From positions 31,101,501 through 31,165,500 of the forward strand of contig NC_079881.1 in the NCBI RefSeq assembly GCF_029227915.1: a stretch of 64,000 nucleotides of DNA, written 5' to 3'. The stretch comes from Hydractinia symbiolongicarpus (Eukaryota > Cnidaria > Hydrozoa > Anthoathecata > Hydractiniidae). Made by a program: the position numbers and the translations under genes. The notes beneath the pieces were generated by a model. The model was not told where the DNA came from. It did not search any database and worked only from the letters and a program-made list of their open reading frames with translations. Of the stretch, positions 1 through 10,865 are shown piece after piece (the stretch's first letter is position 1; each line of letters starts with the position of its first letter).

Positions 1-965
1 TTCTTGGAGTCCAATTGTCTCATTTATTACATTTATCAGGTCACAGTCCAAAGTTAGTTCATTTAAGTCCCACAGTCAATTGTTTCATTGTTAAAAGCGA
101 TGCAACCTAATAATATCAGAAAAATCTCGCTAAATACATATTGGTACGAATATGTGACCCACAGGTTGTAACTCAAACGGAGTGAAACCATTAAAAAGTC
201 AATAAGATGTAGTTTTTGAAACTGTCGCTATTTCTTCAGCGCGCTATAACGGCTAGGATTGGTCCCACAGTAAAAAATGACTTATTTATCTAAACTTTTA
301 AATGAAGCGCTACCACAGCGCCCAGTGTAATCGCTGAGTTCCGGCAATCACGTCAAATTTCGAAGAATGTTGTTCGTTGGAGTCCAGTTGGCTCACTTAT
401 AGTGTTTATAAGGTCACAGTCCAAAATCAGTTCAATTTAGTCCCACAGTAAATCGTTTTATTGTTAAAAGCGATGCAACCTAGTAACATGAGAAAAATAT
501 CGCTAAATACATGTTGGTACGAATATGTGACCCAACCGTTGAAACTCAAACGAACTGACATCGTTAGAAAGTCAGTGAAATGTAGCATTTGAAACTGTCT
601 CTATTTCTTCAGCGCGCGCTAACGGTTAGGCTTGGTCCCACAGTAAAAACATGACTTTTTTAGCTTAATTCTTAAAGGAAGCTCTACCACAGCGCCCAGT
701 GTAATCGCTGAAGTTCGGCAATCATGACAAATTAAGAAGAATGTTACTTCATGGAGTCCAATTGTCTCATTTGTCACAATTATCAGGTCACAGTCCAAAG
801 TTTACTTTAATTAAGTCCCACAGTCATTCGTTTCATTGTTAAAAGCGATGCAACCTAGTAATATCAAAACAAATATCGCTAAATACATGTTGGTACGAAT
901 ATGTGACCCAACCGTTGTAAATCAAACGGACTGACACCGTTAGAAAGTGAATGAAATGTAGTTTT
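1..965. repeat. Leading monomers 1-3, outside HOR-A
   Basis: The anchors are at 99, 472 and 847. Monomers 2 and 3 resemble those anchored at 2334 and 2709 at a constant 1862-bp (5-monomer) offset. They share the variant stretch in which CTTATAGTG is followed by TATAAGGTCACAGTCCAAAATCAG. Monomer 1 resembles the one anchored at 1588 (offset 1489, four monomers) in its first half and the tail of the 1961 monomer in its second half, so it is a mosaic. The array clearly continues to the left of the window. Confidence 0.85.
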
Positions 966-1058
966 TGAAACTGTTGCTATTTCTTCAGCGCGCGATAACG
1001 GCTGGGATTGGTCCCACAGTGAAAAAATGACTTTTTTATCTTAATTCTTAAATGAAGC

Positions 1059-1064
1059 GGTACC
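1059..1064. other. GGTACC diagnostic of one monomer subtype
   Basis: In the subtype GAAGCGGTACCACAGC a C-to-G change turns GCGCTACC into GCGGTACC and creates a GGTACC palindrome (a KpnI/Acc65I recognition sequence). It weakens the local five-base-pair hairpin. The variant occurs repeatedly in about 1-7 kb and about 38-64 kb, but I saw none between about 8 and 36 kb, so it is a convenient subtype marker. Confidence 0.8.
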
Positions 1065-1430
1065 ACAGCGCCCAGTGTAATCGCTGAGTTTCGGCAATCA
1101 TGTCAAATTAGGAAGAATGTTATTTCTCGGAGTCCAATTGTCTCATTTATCACATTTATCAGGTCACAGTACAAAGTTAGTTCCATTAAGTCCCGCAGTC
1201 AATCGTTTCATTGTTTAAAGCGATGCAACCTAGTAATATCAGAAAAATACTGCTAAATACATGTTGGTACGAGTATGTGACCCAGACGTTGTAACTCAAA
1301 CGGACTGACACCGTTAGAAAGTCAATAAAATGTAGTTTTTGAAACTGTTGTTATTTCTTCAGCGCGCGATAACGGCTAGGATTGGTCCCACAGTAAAAAA
1401 ATGACTTTTTTATTATCTTAATTATTAAAT

Positions 1431-1440
1431 GAAGCGCCCA
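1431..1440. other. 11-bp deletion junction removing one hairpin arm
   Basis: Most monomers of this subtype read GAAGCGGTACCACAGCGCCC. Here the sequence is GAAGCGCCCA, so 11 bp lying between two direct GCG repeats are missing. Together with the 3-bp ATT insertion just upstream, this explains the 366-bp spacing 1222-1588. The same deletion, with an extra C-to-T change (GAAGTGCCC), is seen at about 3667 and 4781. The corresponding monomer at 7017-7036 is intact. Confidence 0.88.
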
Positions 1441-2168
1441 GTGTAATCGCTGAGTTTCGGCAATCATGTCAAATTAAGAAGAATGTTATTTCTTGGAGTC
1501 CAATTGTCTCATTTATCACATTTATCAGGTCACAGTCCAAAGTTAGTTCAATTAAGTTCCACAGTCAATCGTTTCATTGTTAAAAGCGATGCAACCTAGT
1601 AATATCAGAAAAATATCGCTAAATACATATTGGTACGAATATGTGACCCACCGGTTGTAACTCAAACGGAGTGACACCATTAAAAAGTCAATAAGATGTA
1701 GTTTTTGAAACTGTCGCTATTTCTTCAGCGCGCAATAACGGCTAGGATTGGTCCCACAGTAAAAAATGACTTATTAATGTAAATTTTTAAAAGAAGCGCT
1801 ACCACAGCGCCCAGTGTAAACGCTGAGTTCCGGCAATCATGTCAAATTAAGAAGAATTTTATTTCTTGGAGTCCAATTGTCTCATTTATCAAATTTGTAA
1901 GGTCACAGTCTAAAGTTAGTTCAATTAAGTCCCACAGTCAATCGTTTCATTGTTTAAAGCGATGCAACCTAGTAATATCAGAAAAATACCGCTAAATGCA
2001 TGTTGGTACGAATATGTGACCCAACCGTTCTAACTCAAACGGACTGACACCATTAGAAAGTCAATGAAATGTTGTTTATGAAACTGTTGATATTTCATGA
2101 GCGCGCAATAACGGCTAGGATTGGTCCCACAGTAAAAAATGACTTATTTATCTAAACTTTTAAATGAA

Positions 2169-2183
2169 GCGCTACCACAGCGC
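2169..2183. other. Short hairpin GCGCT-ACCAC-AGCGC (example copy)
   Basis: GCGCT at 2169-2173 and AGCGC at 2179-2183 are exact reverse complements around the five-base loop ACCAC. The element recurs in many monomers. Variants include ACAC or ACACC loops, GTGCT with a possible G-T wobble, and GCGGT with one mismatch. An overlapping alternative pairs CAGCG with CGCTG across the following CCCAGTGTAAT. It sits in a GC-rich island within an AT-rich monomer. No terminator or RNA role can be claimed. Confidence 0.75.
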
Positions 2184-2273
2184 CCAGTGTAATCGCTGAG
2201 ATCCGGCAATCACGTCAAATTACGAAGAATGTTATTTGTTGGAGTCCAGTTGGCTCACTTATAGTGTTTATAA

Positions 2274-2394
2274 GGTCACAGTCCAAAATCAGTTCAATTT
2301 AGTCCCACAGTCAATCGTTTCATTGTTAAAAGCGATGCAACCTAGTAACATGAGAAAAATATCGCTAAATACATGTTGGTACGAATATGTGACC
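2274..2394. other. Nested inverted repeats within a monomer (example copy)
   Basis: GGTCACA at 2274-2280 is the exact reverse complement of TGTGACC at 2388-2394, seven bases with a 107-bp spacer. Inside it AGCGAT (2331-2336) pairs with ATCGCT (2361-2366), six bases with a 24-bp spacer. Further downstream in the monomer CCGTT and AACGG form another pair (for example 2025-2029 and 2038-2042 in the preceding monomer). Some subtypes break the outer pair (TTTGACC, TGTGACG, TGTGACA) or the inner one (TACCGCT). Dyad symmetries of this kind have been noted in centromeric satellites of other species; function here is unknown. Confidence 0.7.
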
Positions 2395-2472
2395 CAACCG
2401 TTGAAACTCAAACGAACTGACATCGTTAGAAAGTCAGTGAAATGTAGCATTTGAAACTGTCTCTATTTCTTC

Positions 2473-2482
2473 AGCGCGCGCT
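2473..2482. other. Perfect 10-bp palindrome AGCGCGCGCT (example copy)
   Basis: The GCGCGCG core of the monomer becomes a perfect self-complementary decamer in the subtype reading GCGCGCTAACG. Other copies are at 611-620, 15162-15171 and 53321-53330. The majority form is AGCGCGCGAT. The alternating purine-pyrimidine run CGCGCG is of the kind that can adopt Z-form DNA; whether it does so here is unknown. Confidence 0.75.
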
Positions 2483-2949
2483 AACGGTTAGGCTTGGTCC
2501 CACAGTAAAAACATGACTTTTTTTAGCTTAATTCTTAAATGAAGCGCTACCACAACGCCCAGTGTAATCGCTGAAGTTCGGCAATCATGACAAATTAAGA
2601 AGAATGTTACTTCATGGAGTCCAATTGTCTCATTTGTCACAATTATCAGGTCACAGTCCAAAGTTTGTTCAATTAAGTCCCACAGTCATTCGTTTCATTG
2701 TTAAAAGCGATGCAACCTAGTAATATCAAAACAAATATCGCTAAATACATGTTGGTACGAATATGTGACCCAACCGTTGTAAATCAAACGGACTGAGACC
2801 GTTAGAAAGTCAATAAAATGTAGTTTATAAAACTGTTGTTATTTCTTCAGCGCGCGATAAGGGCTAGGATTGGTCTCACAGTAAAGAAAAACTTATTTAT
2901 CTAAATTTTTAAAAGAAGCGCTACCACAGTGCCCAGTGTAAACGCTGAG

Positions 2950-4063
2950 TTCCGGCAATCATGTCAAATTGAGAAGAATGTTATTTCTTGGAGTCCAATT
3001 TTCTCATTTATCACATTTATTAGGTCACAGTCCAAAGTTAGTTCAATTAAGTCCCACAGTCAATCGTTTCATTGTAAAAAGCGATGCAACCTAGTAATAT
3101 CAAAAAAAATATTGCTAAATACATGTTGGTACGCATATTTGACCCAACCGTTGTAACTAAAACGGACTGACACCAATAAAAAGTCAATAAGATGTAGTTT
3201 TTGAAACTGTCGCTATTTCTTCAGCGTGCGATAACGGCTGGGATTGGTCCCACAGTGAAAAAATGACTTTTTTATCTTAATTCTTAAATGAAGCGGTACC
3301 ACAGCGCCCAGTGTAATCGCTGAGTTTCGGCAAGCATGTCAAATTAGGAAAAATGTTATTTCTCAGAGTCCAATTGTCTCATTTATCACATTTATCAGGT
3401 CACAGTACAAAGTTAGTTCAATTAAGTCCGGCAGTCAATCGTTTCATTGTTTAAAGCGATGCAACCTAGTAATATCAGAAAAATACTGCTAAATACATGT
3501 TGGTACGAGTATGTGACCCAGACGTTGTAACTCAAACGGACTGACACCGTTAGAAAGTCAATAAAATGTAGTTTTTGAAACTGTTGTTATTTCTTCAGCG
3601 CGCGATAACGGCTAGGATTGGTCCCACAGTAAAAAAATGACTTTTTTATTATCTTAATTATTAAATGAAGTGCCCAGTGTAATCGCTGAGTTTCGGCAAT
3701 CATGTCAAATTAAGAAGAATGTTATTTCTTGGAGTCCAATTGTCTCATTTATCACATTTATCAGGTCACAGTCCAAAGTTAGTTCAATTAAGTTCCACAG
3801 TCAATCGTTTCATTGTTAAAAGCGATGCAACCTAGTAATATCAGAAAAATATCGCTAAATACATATTGGTACGAATATGTGACCCACCGGTTGTAACTCA
3901 AACGGAGTGACACCATTAAAAAGTCAATAAGATGTAGTTTTTGAAACTGTCGCTATTCCTTCAGCGCGCAATAACGGCTAGGATTGGTCCCACAGTAAAA
4001 AATGACTTATTAAAGTAAATTTTTAAAAGAAGCGCTACCACAGCGCCCAGTGTAAACGCTGAG
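2950..4063. repeat. Three-monomer duplication in HOR-A, copy 1 (1114 bp)
   Basis: Anchors 3083, 3458 and 3824 recur at 4197, 4572 and 4938, all at +1114 bp. Shared private states include AAATATTGCT, the TTTTCTC variant of the TTGTCTC block, TCCGGCAGTC, and GAAGTGCCC at the 11-bp deletion. Upstream of about 2940 the A/T block differs (CTTATTTATC here, CTTATTAAAG in the second copy), which places the left edge. Confidence 0.88.
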
Positions 4064-5190
4064 TTCCGGCAATCATGTCAAATTGAGAAGAATGTTATTT
4101 CTTGGAGTCCAATTTTCTCATTTATCACATTTATTAGGTCACAGTCCAAAGTTAGTTCAATTAAGTCCCACAGTCAATCGTTTCATTGTAAAAAGCGATG
4201 CAACCTATTAATATCAAAAAAAATATTGCTAAATACATGTTGGTACGCATATTTGACCCAACCGTTGTAACTAAAACGGACTGACACCAATAAAAAGTCA
4301 ATAAGATGTAGTTTTTGAAACTGTCGCTATTTCTTCAGCGTGCGATAACGGCTGGGATTGGTCCCACAGTGAAAAAATGACTTTTTTATCTTAATTCTTA
4401 AATGAAGCGGTACCACAGCGCCCAGTGTAATCGCTGAGTTTCGGCAAGCATGTCAAATTAGGAAAAATGTTATTTCTCAGAGTCCAATTGTCTCATTTAT
4501 CACATTTATCAGGTCACAGTACAAAGTTAGTTCAATTAAGTCCGGCAGTCAATCGTTTCATTGTTTAAAGCGATGCAACCTAGTAATATCAGAAAAATAC
4601 TGCTAAATACATGTTGGTACGAGTATGTGACCCAGACGTTGTAACTCAAACGGACTGACACCGTTAGAAAGTCAATAAAATGTAGTTTTTGAAACTGTTG
4701 TTATTTCTTCAGCGCGCGATAACGGCTAGGATTGGTCCCACAGTAAAAAAATGACTTTTTTATTATCTTAATTATTAAATGAAGTGCCCAGTGTAATCGC
4801 TGAGTTTCGGCAATCATGTCAAATTAAGAAGAATGTTATTTCTTGGAGTCCAATTGTCTCATTTATCACATTTATCAGGTCACAGTCCAAAGTTAGTTCA
4901 ATTAAGTTCCACAGTCAATCGTTTCATTGTTAAAAGCGATGCAACCTAGTAATATCAGAAAAATATCGCTAAATACATATTGGTACGAATATGTGACCCA
5001 CCGGTTGTAACTCAAACGGAGTGACACCATTAAAAAGTCAATAAGATGTAGTTTTTGAAACTGTCGCTATTCCTTCAGCGCGCAATAACGGCTAGGATTG
5101 GTCCCACAGTAAAAAATGACTTATTAAAGTAAATTTTTAAAAGAAGCGCTACCACAGCGCCCAGTGTAAACGCTGAGTTCCGGCAATCAT
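4064..5190. repeat. Three-monomer duplication in HOR-A, copy 2
   Basis: This is the immediate tandem partner of 2950-4063. It shares the private CTTATTAAAGTAAATTT block at both unit ends (about 4006 and 5120), where the related monomer near 1767 reads CTTATTAATG. Identity ends near 5190, where GTCAAATT is followed by AAGAAGAATTTT instead of GAGAAGAATG. The duplication is nested in the nine-monomer repeat, and its second copy forms the start of HOR-A copy 2. Confidence 0.86.
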
Positions 5191-7430
5191 GTCAAATTAA
5201 GAAGAATTTTATTTCTTGGAGTCCAATTGTCTCATTTATCAAATTTGTAAGGTCACAGTCTAAAGTTAGTTCAATTAAGTCCCACAGTCAATCGTTTCAT
5301 TGTTTAAAGCGATGCAACCTAGTAATATCAGAAAAATACCGCTAAATGCATGTTGGTACGAATATGTGACCCAACCGTTCTAACTCAAACGGACTGACAC
5401 CATTAGAAAGTCAATGAAATGTTCTTTATGAAACTGTTGATATTTCATGAGCGCGCAATAACGGCTAGGATTGGTCCCACAGTAAAAAATGACTTATTTA
5501 TCTAAACTTTTAAATGAAGCGCTACCACAGCGCCCAGTGTAATCGCTGAGATCCGGCAATCACGTCAAATTACGAAGAATGTTATTTGTTGGAGTCCAGT
5601 TGGCTCACTTATAGTGTTTATAAGGTCACAGTCCAAAATCAGTTCAATTTAGTCCCACAGTCAATCGTTTCATTGTTAAAAGCGATGCAACCTAGTAACA
5701 TGAGAAAAATATCGCTAAATACATGTTGGTACGAATATGTGACCCAACCGTTGAAACTCAAACGAACTGACATCGTTAGAAAGTCAGTGAAATGTAGCAT
5801 TTGAAACTGTCTCTATTTCTTCAGCGCGCGCTAACGGTTAGGCTTGGTCCCACAGTAAAAACATGACTTTTTTTAGCTTAATTCTTAAATGAAGCGCTAC
5901 CACAACGCCCAGTGTAATCGCTGAAGTTCGGCAATCATGACAAATTAAGAAGAATGTTACTTCATGGAGTCCAATTGTCTCATTTGTCACAATTATCAGG
6001 TCACAGTCCAAAGTTTGTTCAATTAAGTCCCACAGTCATTCGTTTCATTGTTAAAAGCGATGCAACCTAGTAATATCAAAACAAATATCGCTAAATACAT
6101 GTTGGTACGAATATGTGACCCAACCGTTGTAAATCAAACGGACTGAGACCGTTAGAAAGTCAATAAAATGTAGTTTATAAAACTGTTGTTATTTCTTCAG
6201 CGCGCGATAAGGGCTAGGATTGGTCTCACAGTAAAGAAAAACTTATTTATCTAAATTTTTAAAAGAAGCGCTACCACAGTGCCCAGTGTAAACGCTGAGT
6301 TCCGGCAATCATGTCAAATTGAGAAGAATGTTATTTCTTGGAGTCCAATTTTCTTATTTATCACATTTATTAGGTCACAGTCCAAAGTTAGTTCAATTAA
6401 GTCCCACAGTCAATCGTTTCATTGTAAAAAGCGATGCAACCTAGTAATATCAAAAAAAATATTGCTAAATACATGTTGGTACGCATATTTGACCCAACCG
6501 TTGTAACTAAAACGGACTGACACGAATAAAAAGTCAATAAGATGTAGTTTTTGAAACTGTCGCTATTTCTTCAGCGCGCGATAACGGCTGGGATTGGTCC
6601 CACAGTGAAAAAATGACTTTTTTATCTTAATTCTTAAATGAAGCGGTACCACAGCGCCCAGTGTAATCGCTGAGTTTCGGCAAGCATGTCAAATTAGGAA
6701 AAATGTTATTTCTCAGAGTCCAATTGTCTCATTTATCACATTTATCAGGTCACAGTACAAAGTTAGTTCAATTAAGTCCGGCAGTCAATCGTTTCATTGT
6801 TTAAAGCGATGCAACCTAGTAATATCAGAAAAATACTGCTAAATACATGTTGGTACGAGTATGTGACCCAGACGTTGTAACTCAAACGGACTGACACCGT
6901 TAGAAAGTCAATAAAATGTAGTTTTTGAAACTGTTGTTATTTCTTCAGCGCGCGATAACGGCTAGGATTGGTCCCACAGTAAAAAAATGACTTTTTTATT
7001 ATCTTAATTATTAAATGAAGCGGTACCACAGCGCCCAGTGTAATCGCTGAGTTTCGGCAATCATGTCAAATTAAGAAGAATGTTATTTCTTGGAGTCCAA
7101 TTGTCTCATTTATCACATTTATCAGGTCACAGTCCAAAGTTAGTTCAATTAATTCCCACAGTCAATCGTTTCATTGTTAAAAGCGATGCAACCTAGTAAT
7201 ATCAAAAAAATATCGCTAAATACATATTGGTACGAATATGTGACCCACCGGCTGTAACTCAAACGAAGTGACACCATTAAAAAGTCAATAAGATGTAGTT
7301 TTTGAAACTGTCGCTATTTCTTCAGCGCGCAATAACGGCTAGGATTGGTCCCACAGTAGAAAATGACTTATTAATGTAAATTTTTAAAAGAAGCGCTACC
7401 ACAGCGCCCAGTGTAAACGCTGAGTTCCGG
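4316..7430. repeat. HOR-A copy 2, truncated near 7430
   Basis: This is the second copy of the nine-monomer unit, 3350 bp downstream of the first. From the 7185 monomer the offset becomes 3361 bp, because an 11-bp deletion carried by copy 1 is absent at 7017-7036. Near 7430 the sequence switches, in the middle of a monomer, to the subtype seen at 2205-2450 (CACGTCAAATTACGAAG), so about eight of the nine monomers are present. Chance reading frames at 2236-2454 and 5586-5804 translate identically, which reflects the copy relationship and not coding. Confidence 0.88.
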
Positions 7431-10400
7431 CAATCACGTCAAATTACGAAGAATGTTATTTGTTGGAGTCCAGTCGGCTCACTTATAGTGTTTATAAGGT
7501 CACAGTCCAAAATCAGTTCAATTTAGTCCCACAGTCAATCGTTTCATTGTTAAAAGCGATGCAACCTAGTAACATGAGAAAAATATCGCTAAATACATGT
7601 TGGTACGAATATGTGACCCAACCGTTGAAACTCAAACGAACTGACATCGTTAGAAAGTCAGTGAAATGAAGCATTTGAAACTGTCGATATTTCTTCAGCG
7701 CGCGATGACGGATAGGATTGGTCCCGCAGTAAAAAGTGAGTTATTAATTTCAATTTTTAAATGAAGTGCTACCACAGCGCCCAGTGTTATCGCTGAGTTC
7801 CGGCAATCATGTAAAATTGAGAAGAATGTTATTTCTTGGAGTCCAATTTTCTCATTTATCACATTTATTAGGTCACAGTTCAAAGTTAGTTCAATTAAGT
7901 CCCACAGTCAATCATTTCATTGTTAAAAGCGATGCAAGCTAGTAATATCAAAAAAAATATCGCTAAATACATGTTGGTACAAATATTTGACCCAACCGTT
8001 GTAACTAAAACGGACTGACACCGTTAGAAAGTCAATGAAATGTAGTTTTTGAAACTGTCGATATTACTTCAGCGCGCGATAACGGATAGGATTAGTCCCA
8101 CAGTAAAGAATGAGTTATTTATCTAAATTTTTAAATGAAGCGCTACACCAGCGTCCAGTGTAATCGCTGAGTTCCGGCAATCACGTCAAATTAAGAATAA
8201 TGTTATTTTTTGGAGTCTAATTGTCTCATTTATCAAATTTATCCGGTTTCAGTCTAAAGTTAGTTCAATTAAGTCCCACAGTCAATCGTTTCATTGTTTA
8301 AAGCGATGCAACCAAGTAATATCAGAAAAATACCGCTAAATACATGTTGGTACGAATATGTGACACAACCGTTGAAACTCAAACGGACTGACATCGTTAG
8401 AAAGTCAATAAAATGTAGCTTATAAAACTGTTGATATTTCTTCAGCGCGCGATAAGGGCTAGGATTGGTCTCACAGTAAAGAATAACTTATTTATCTAAA
8501 TTTTTAAAAGAAGCGCTACCACAGCGCCCAGTGTAAACGCTGAGTTCCGGCAATCATGTCAAATTGAGAAGAATGTTATTTCTTGGAGTCCAATTTTCTC
8601 ATTTATCACATTTATTAGGTCACAGTCCAAAGTTAGTTCAATTAAGTCCCACAGTCAATCGTTTCATTGGTAAAAGCGATGCAACCTAGTAATATCAAAA
8701 AAAATATCGCTAAATACATGTTGGTACGAATATTTGACCCAACCGTTGTAACTAAAACGGACTGACACGAATAAAAAGTCAATAAGATGTAGTTTTTGAA
8801 ACTGCCGCTATTTTTTCAGCGCGCGATACAGCTAGGATTGGTCCCACAGTGAAAAATGACGTATCAATGTAAATTTTTAAAAGAAGCGCTACACAGCGCC
8901 CAGTGTAAACGCTGAGTTCCGGCAATCATGTTACATTAAGAAGAATGTTATTTCTTGGAGTCCAATTTTCTCATTTATCACATTTATCAGGTCACAGTCC
9001 AAGGTTAGTTCAATTAAGTCCCACAGTCATTCGTTTCATTGTTAAAAGCGATGCAACCTAGTAATATCAAAAAAAATATCGTTAAATACATGTTGGTACT
9101 AATATCTGACTCAACCGTTGTAACTCAAACGGACTGACACCGTTAGAAAGTCAATAAAATGTAGTTTTTGAAACTGTCGATATTACTTCAGCGCGCGATA
9201 ACGGATAGGATTAGTCCCACAGTAAAGAATGAGTTATTTATCTAAATTTTTAAATGAAGCGCTACACCAGCGTCCAGTGTAATCGCTGAGTTCCGGCAAT
9301 CACGTCAAATTAAGAATAATGTTATTTCTTGGAGTCTAATTGTCTCATTTATCAAATTTATCCGGTTTCAGTCTAAAGTTAGTTCAATTAAGTCCCACAG
9401 TAAATCGTTTAATTGTTTAAAGCGATGCAACCAAGTAATATCAGAAAAATACCGCTAAATACATGTTGGTACGAATATGTGACACAACCGTTGAAACTCA
9501 AACGGACTGACATCGTTAGAAAGTCAATAAAATGTAGCTTATAAAACTGTTGATATTTCTTCAGCGCGCGATAATGGCTAGGATTGGTCTCACAGTAAAG
9601 AATAACTTATTTATCTAAATTTTTAAAAGAAGCGCTACCACAGCGCCCAGTGTAAACGCTGAGTTCCGGCAATCATGTCAAATTGAGAAGAATGTTATTT
9701 CTTGGAGTCCAATTTTCTCATTTATCACATTTATTAGGTCACAGTCCAAAGTTAGTTCAATTAAGTCCCACAGTCAATCATTTCATTGTTAAAAGCGATG
9801 CAAGCTAGTAATATTAAAAAAAATATCGCTAAATACATGTTGGTACGAATATTTGACCCAACCGTTGTAACTAAAACGGACTGACACCGTTAGAAAGTCA
9901 ATGAAATGTAGTTTTTGAAACTGTCGATATTACTTCAGCGCGCGATAACGGATAGGATTAGTCCCACAGTAAAGAATGAGTTATTTATCTAAATTTTTAA
10001 ATGAAGCGCTACACCAGCGTCCAGTGTAATCGCTGAGTTCCGGCAATCACGTCAAATTAAGAATAATGTTATTTCTTGGAGTCTAATTGTCTCATTTATC
10101 AAATTTATCCGGTTTCAGTCTAAAGTTAGTTCAATTAAGTCCCACAGTCAATCGTTTAATTGTTTAAAGCGATGCAACCAAGTAATATCAGAAAAATACC
10201 GCTAAATACATGTTGGTACGAATATTTGACCCAACCGTTGTAACTAAAACGGACTGACACGAATAAAAAGTCAATAAGATGTAGTTTTTGAAACTGCCGC
10301 TATTTTTTCAGCGCGCGATACAGCTAGGATTGGTCCCACAGTGAAAAATGACGTATCAATGTAAATTTTTAAAAGAAGCGCTACACAGCGCCCAGTGTAA

Positions 10401-10865
10401 ACGCTGAGTTCCGGCAATCATGTTACATTAAGAAGAATGTTATTTCTTGGAGTCCAATTGTCTCATTTATCACATTTATCAGGTCACAGTCCAAGATTAG
10501 TTCAATTAAGTCCCACAGTCATTCGTTTCATTGTTAAAAGCGATGCAACCTAGTAATATCAAAATAATGTCGCTAAATACATGTTGGTACGAATATGTGA
10601 CACAACCGTTGAAACTCAAACGGACTGACATCGTTAGAAAGTCAATAAAATGTAGCTTATAAAACTGTTGATATTTCTTAAGCGCGCGATAATGGCTAGG
10701 ATTGGTCTCACAATAAAGAATAACTTATTTATCTAAATTTTTAAAAGAAGCGCTACCACAGCGCCCAGTGTAAACGCTGAGTTCCGGCAATCATGTCAAA
10801 TTGAGAAGAATGTTATTTCTTGGAGTCCAATTTTCTCATTTATCACATTTATTAGGTCACAGTCC
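7431..10865. repeat. Mosaic of five monomer subtypes before HOR-B
   Basis: The anchors are at 7558, 7931, 8305, 8678, 9050, 9424, 9797, 10171 and 10542. After a copy of the 2334-type monomer (7431-7670), new subtypes appear. They are marked by GCAAGCTAG with GGATTAGTCCC; by CCAAGTAATATCAG with GATAAGGGC and GGTCTCACAG; by GCGCTACACAGCGCC; by CGTTAAATAC with ACTAATATCTGACTC; and by CAAGATTAG. Local offsets of 1118-1119 bp (three monomers) link 8305 to 9424 and 9797 to 10915, but the order is shuffled and some monomers switch type internally, as at 10171, whose front matches 11289 but whose back does not. Confidence 0.85.

Larger units (their letters stand above)
966..4315. repeat. HOR-A copy 1: nine-monomer, 3350-bp higher-order repeat
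   Basis: Anchors 1222, 1588, 1961, 2334, 2709, 3083 and 3458 each recur exactly 3350 bp downstream (4572, 4938, 5311, 5684, 6059, 6433, 6808). Zero net indel over seven monomers together with shared private variants defines a higher-order repeat. Similarity starts near 960, because the segment around 841-950 already differs from its counterpart at 4191-4300. The unit contains an internal three-monomer duplication (second copy starting near 4064). It mixes subtypes: a GCGGTACC-bearing one, one with an extra ATT in the A/T block, and one with AAAAGAAGCGC followed by GTGTAAACGC. Confidence 0.9.

Noticed and set aside
712-722. tRNA or SINE B-box-like GTTCGGCAATC
   Set aside because: It matches only part of the B-box consensus. 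There is no A box at a suitable distance, no cloverleaf and no poly-A tail.
2169-2183. Rho-independent terminator
   Set aside because: The GCGCT/AGCGC hairpin has only five pairs and no following T run, recurs in monomers throughout the array, and the context is eukaryotic satellite.
2272-2281. Nuclear-receptor half-site (AGGTCA) in each monomer
   Set aside because: The hexamer is present in many monomers (AGGTCACAG), but a six-base match in a repeat is weak evidence, and many subtypes change it (AGGTTACAG, AAGTCACAG, ATGTCACAG).
2236-2454. 72-codon open frame, repeated with identical translation at 5586-5804 and nearly so at 7460-7669
   Set aside because: It lies entirely in satellite monomers and its identity is explained by the 3350-bp repeat. 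Other monomers of the same phase have stops. There is no recognisable domain and no codon-level conservation.
2929-3156. 75-codon open frame, with a near copy at 6279-6506
   Set aside because: Same reason: a chance frame in a monomer copied by HOR-A. The 374-bp period is not a multiple of three, so frames do not carry through the array.
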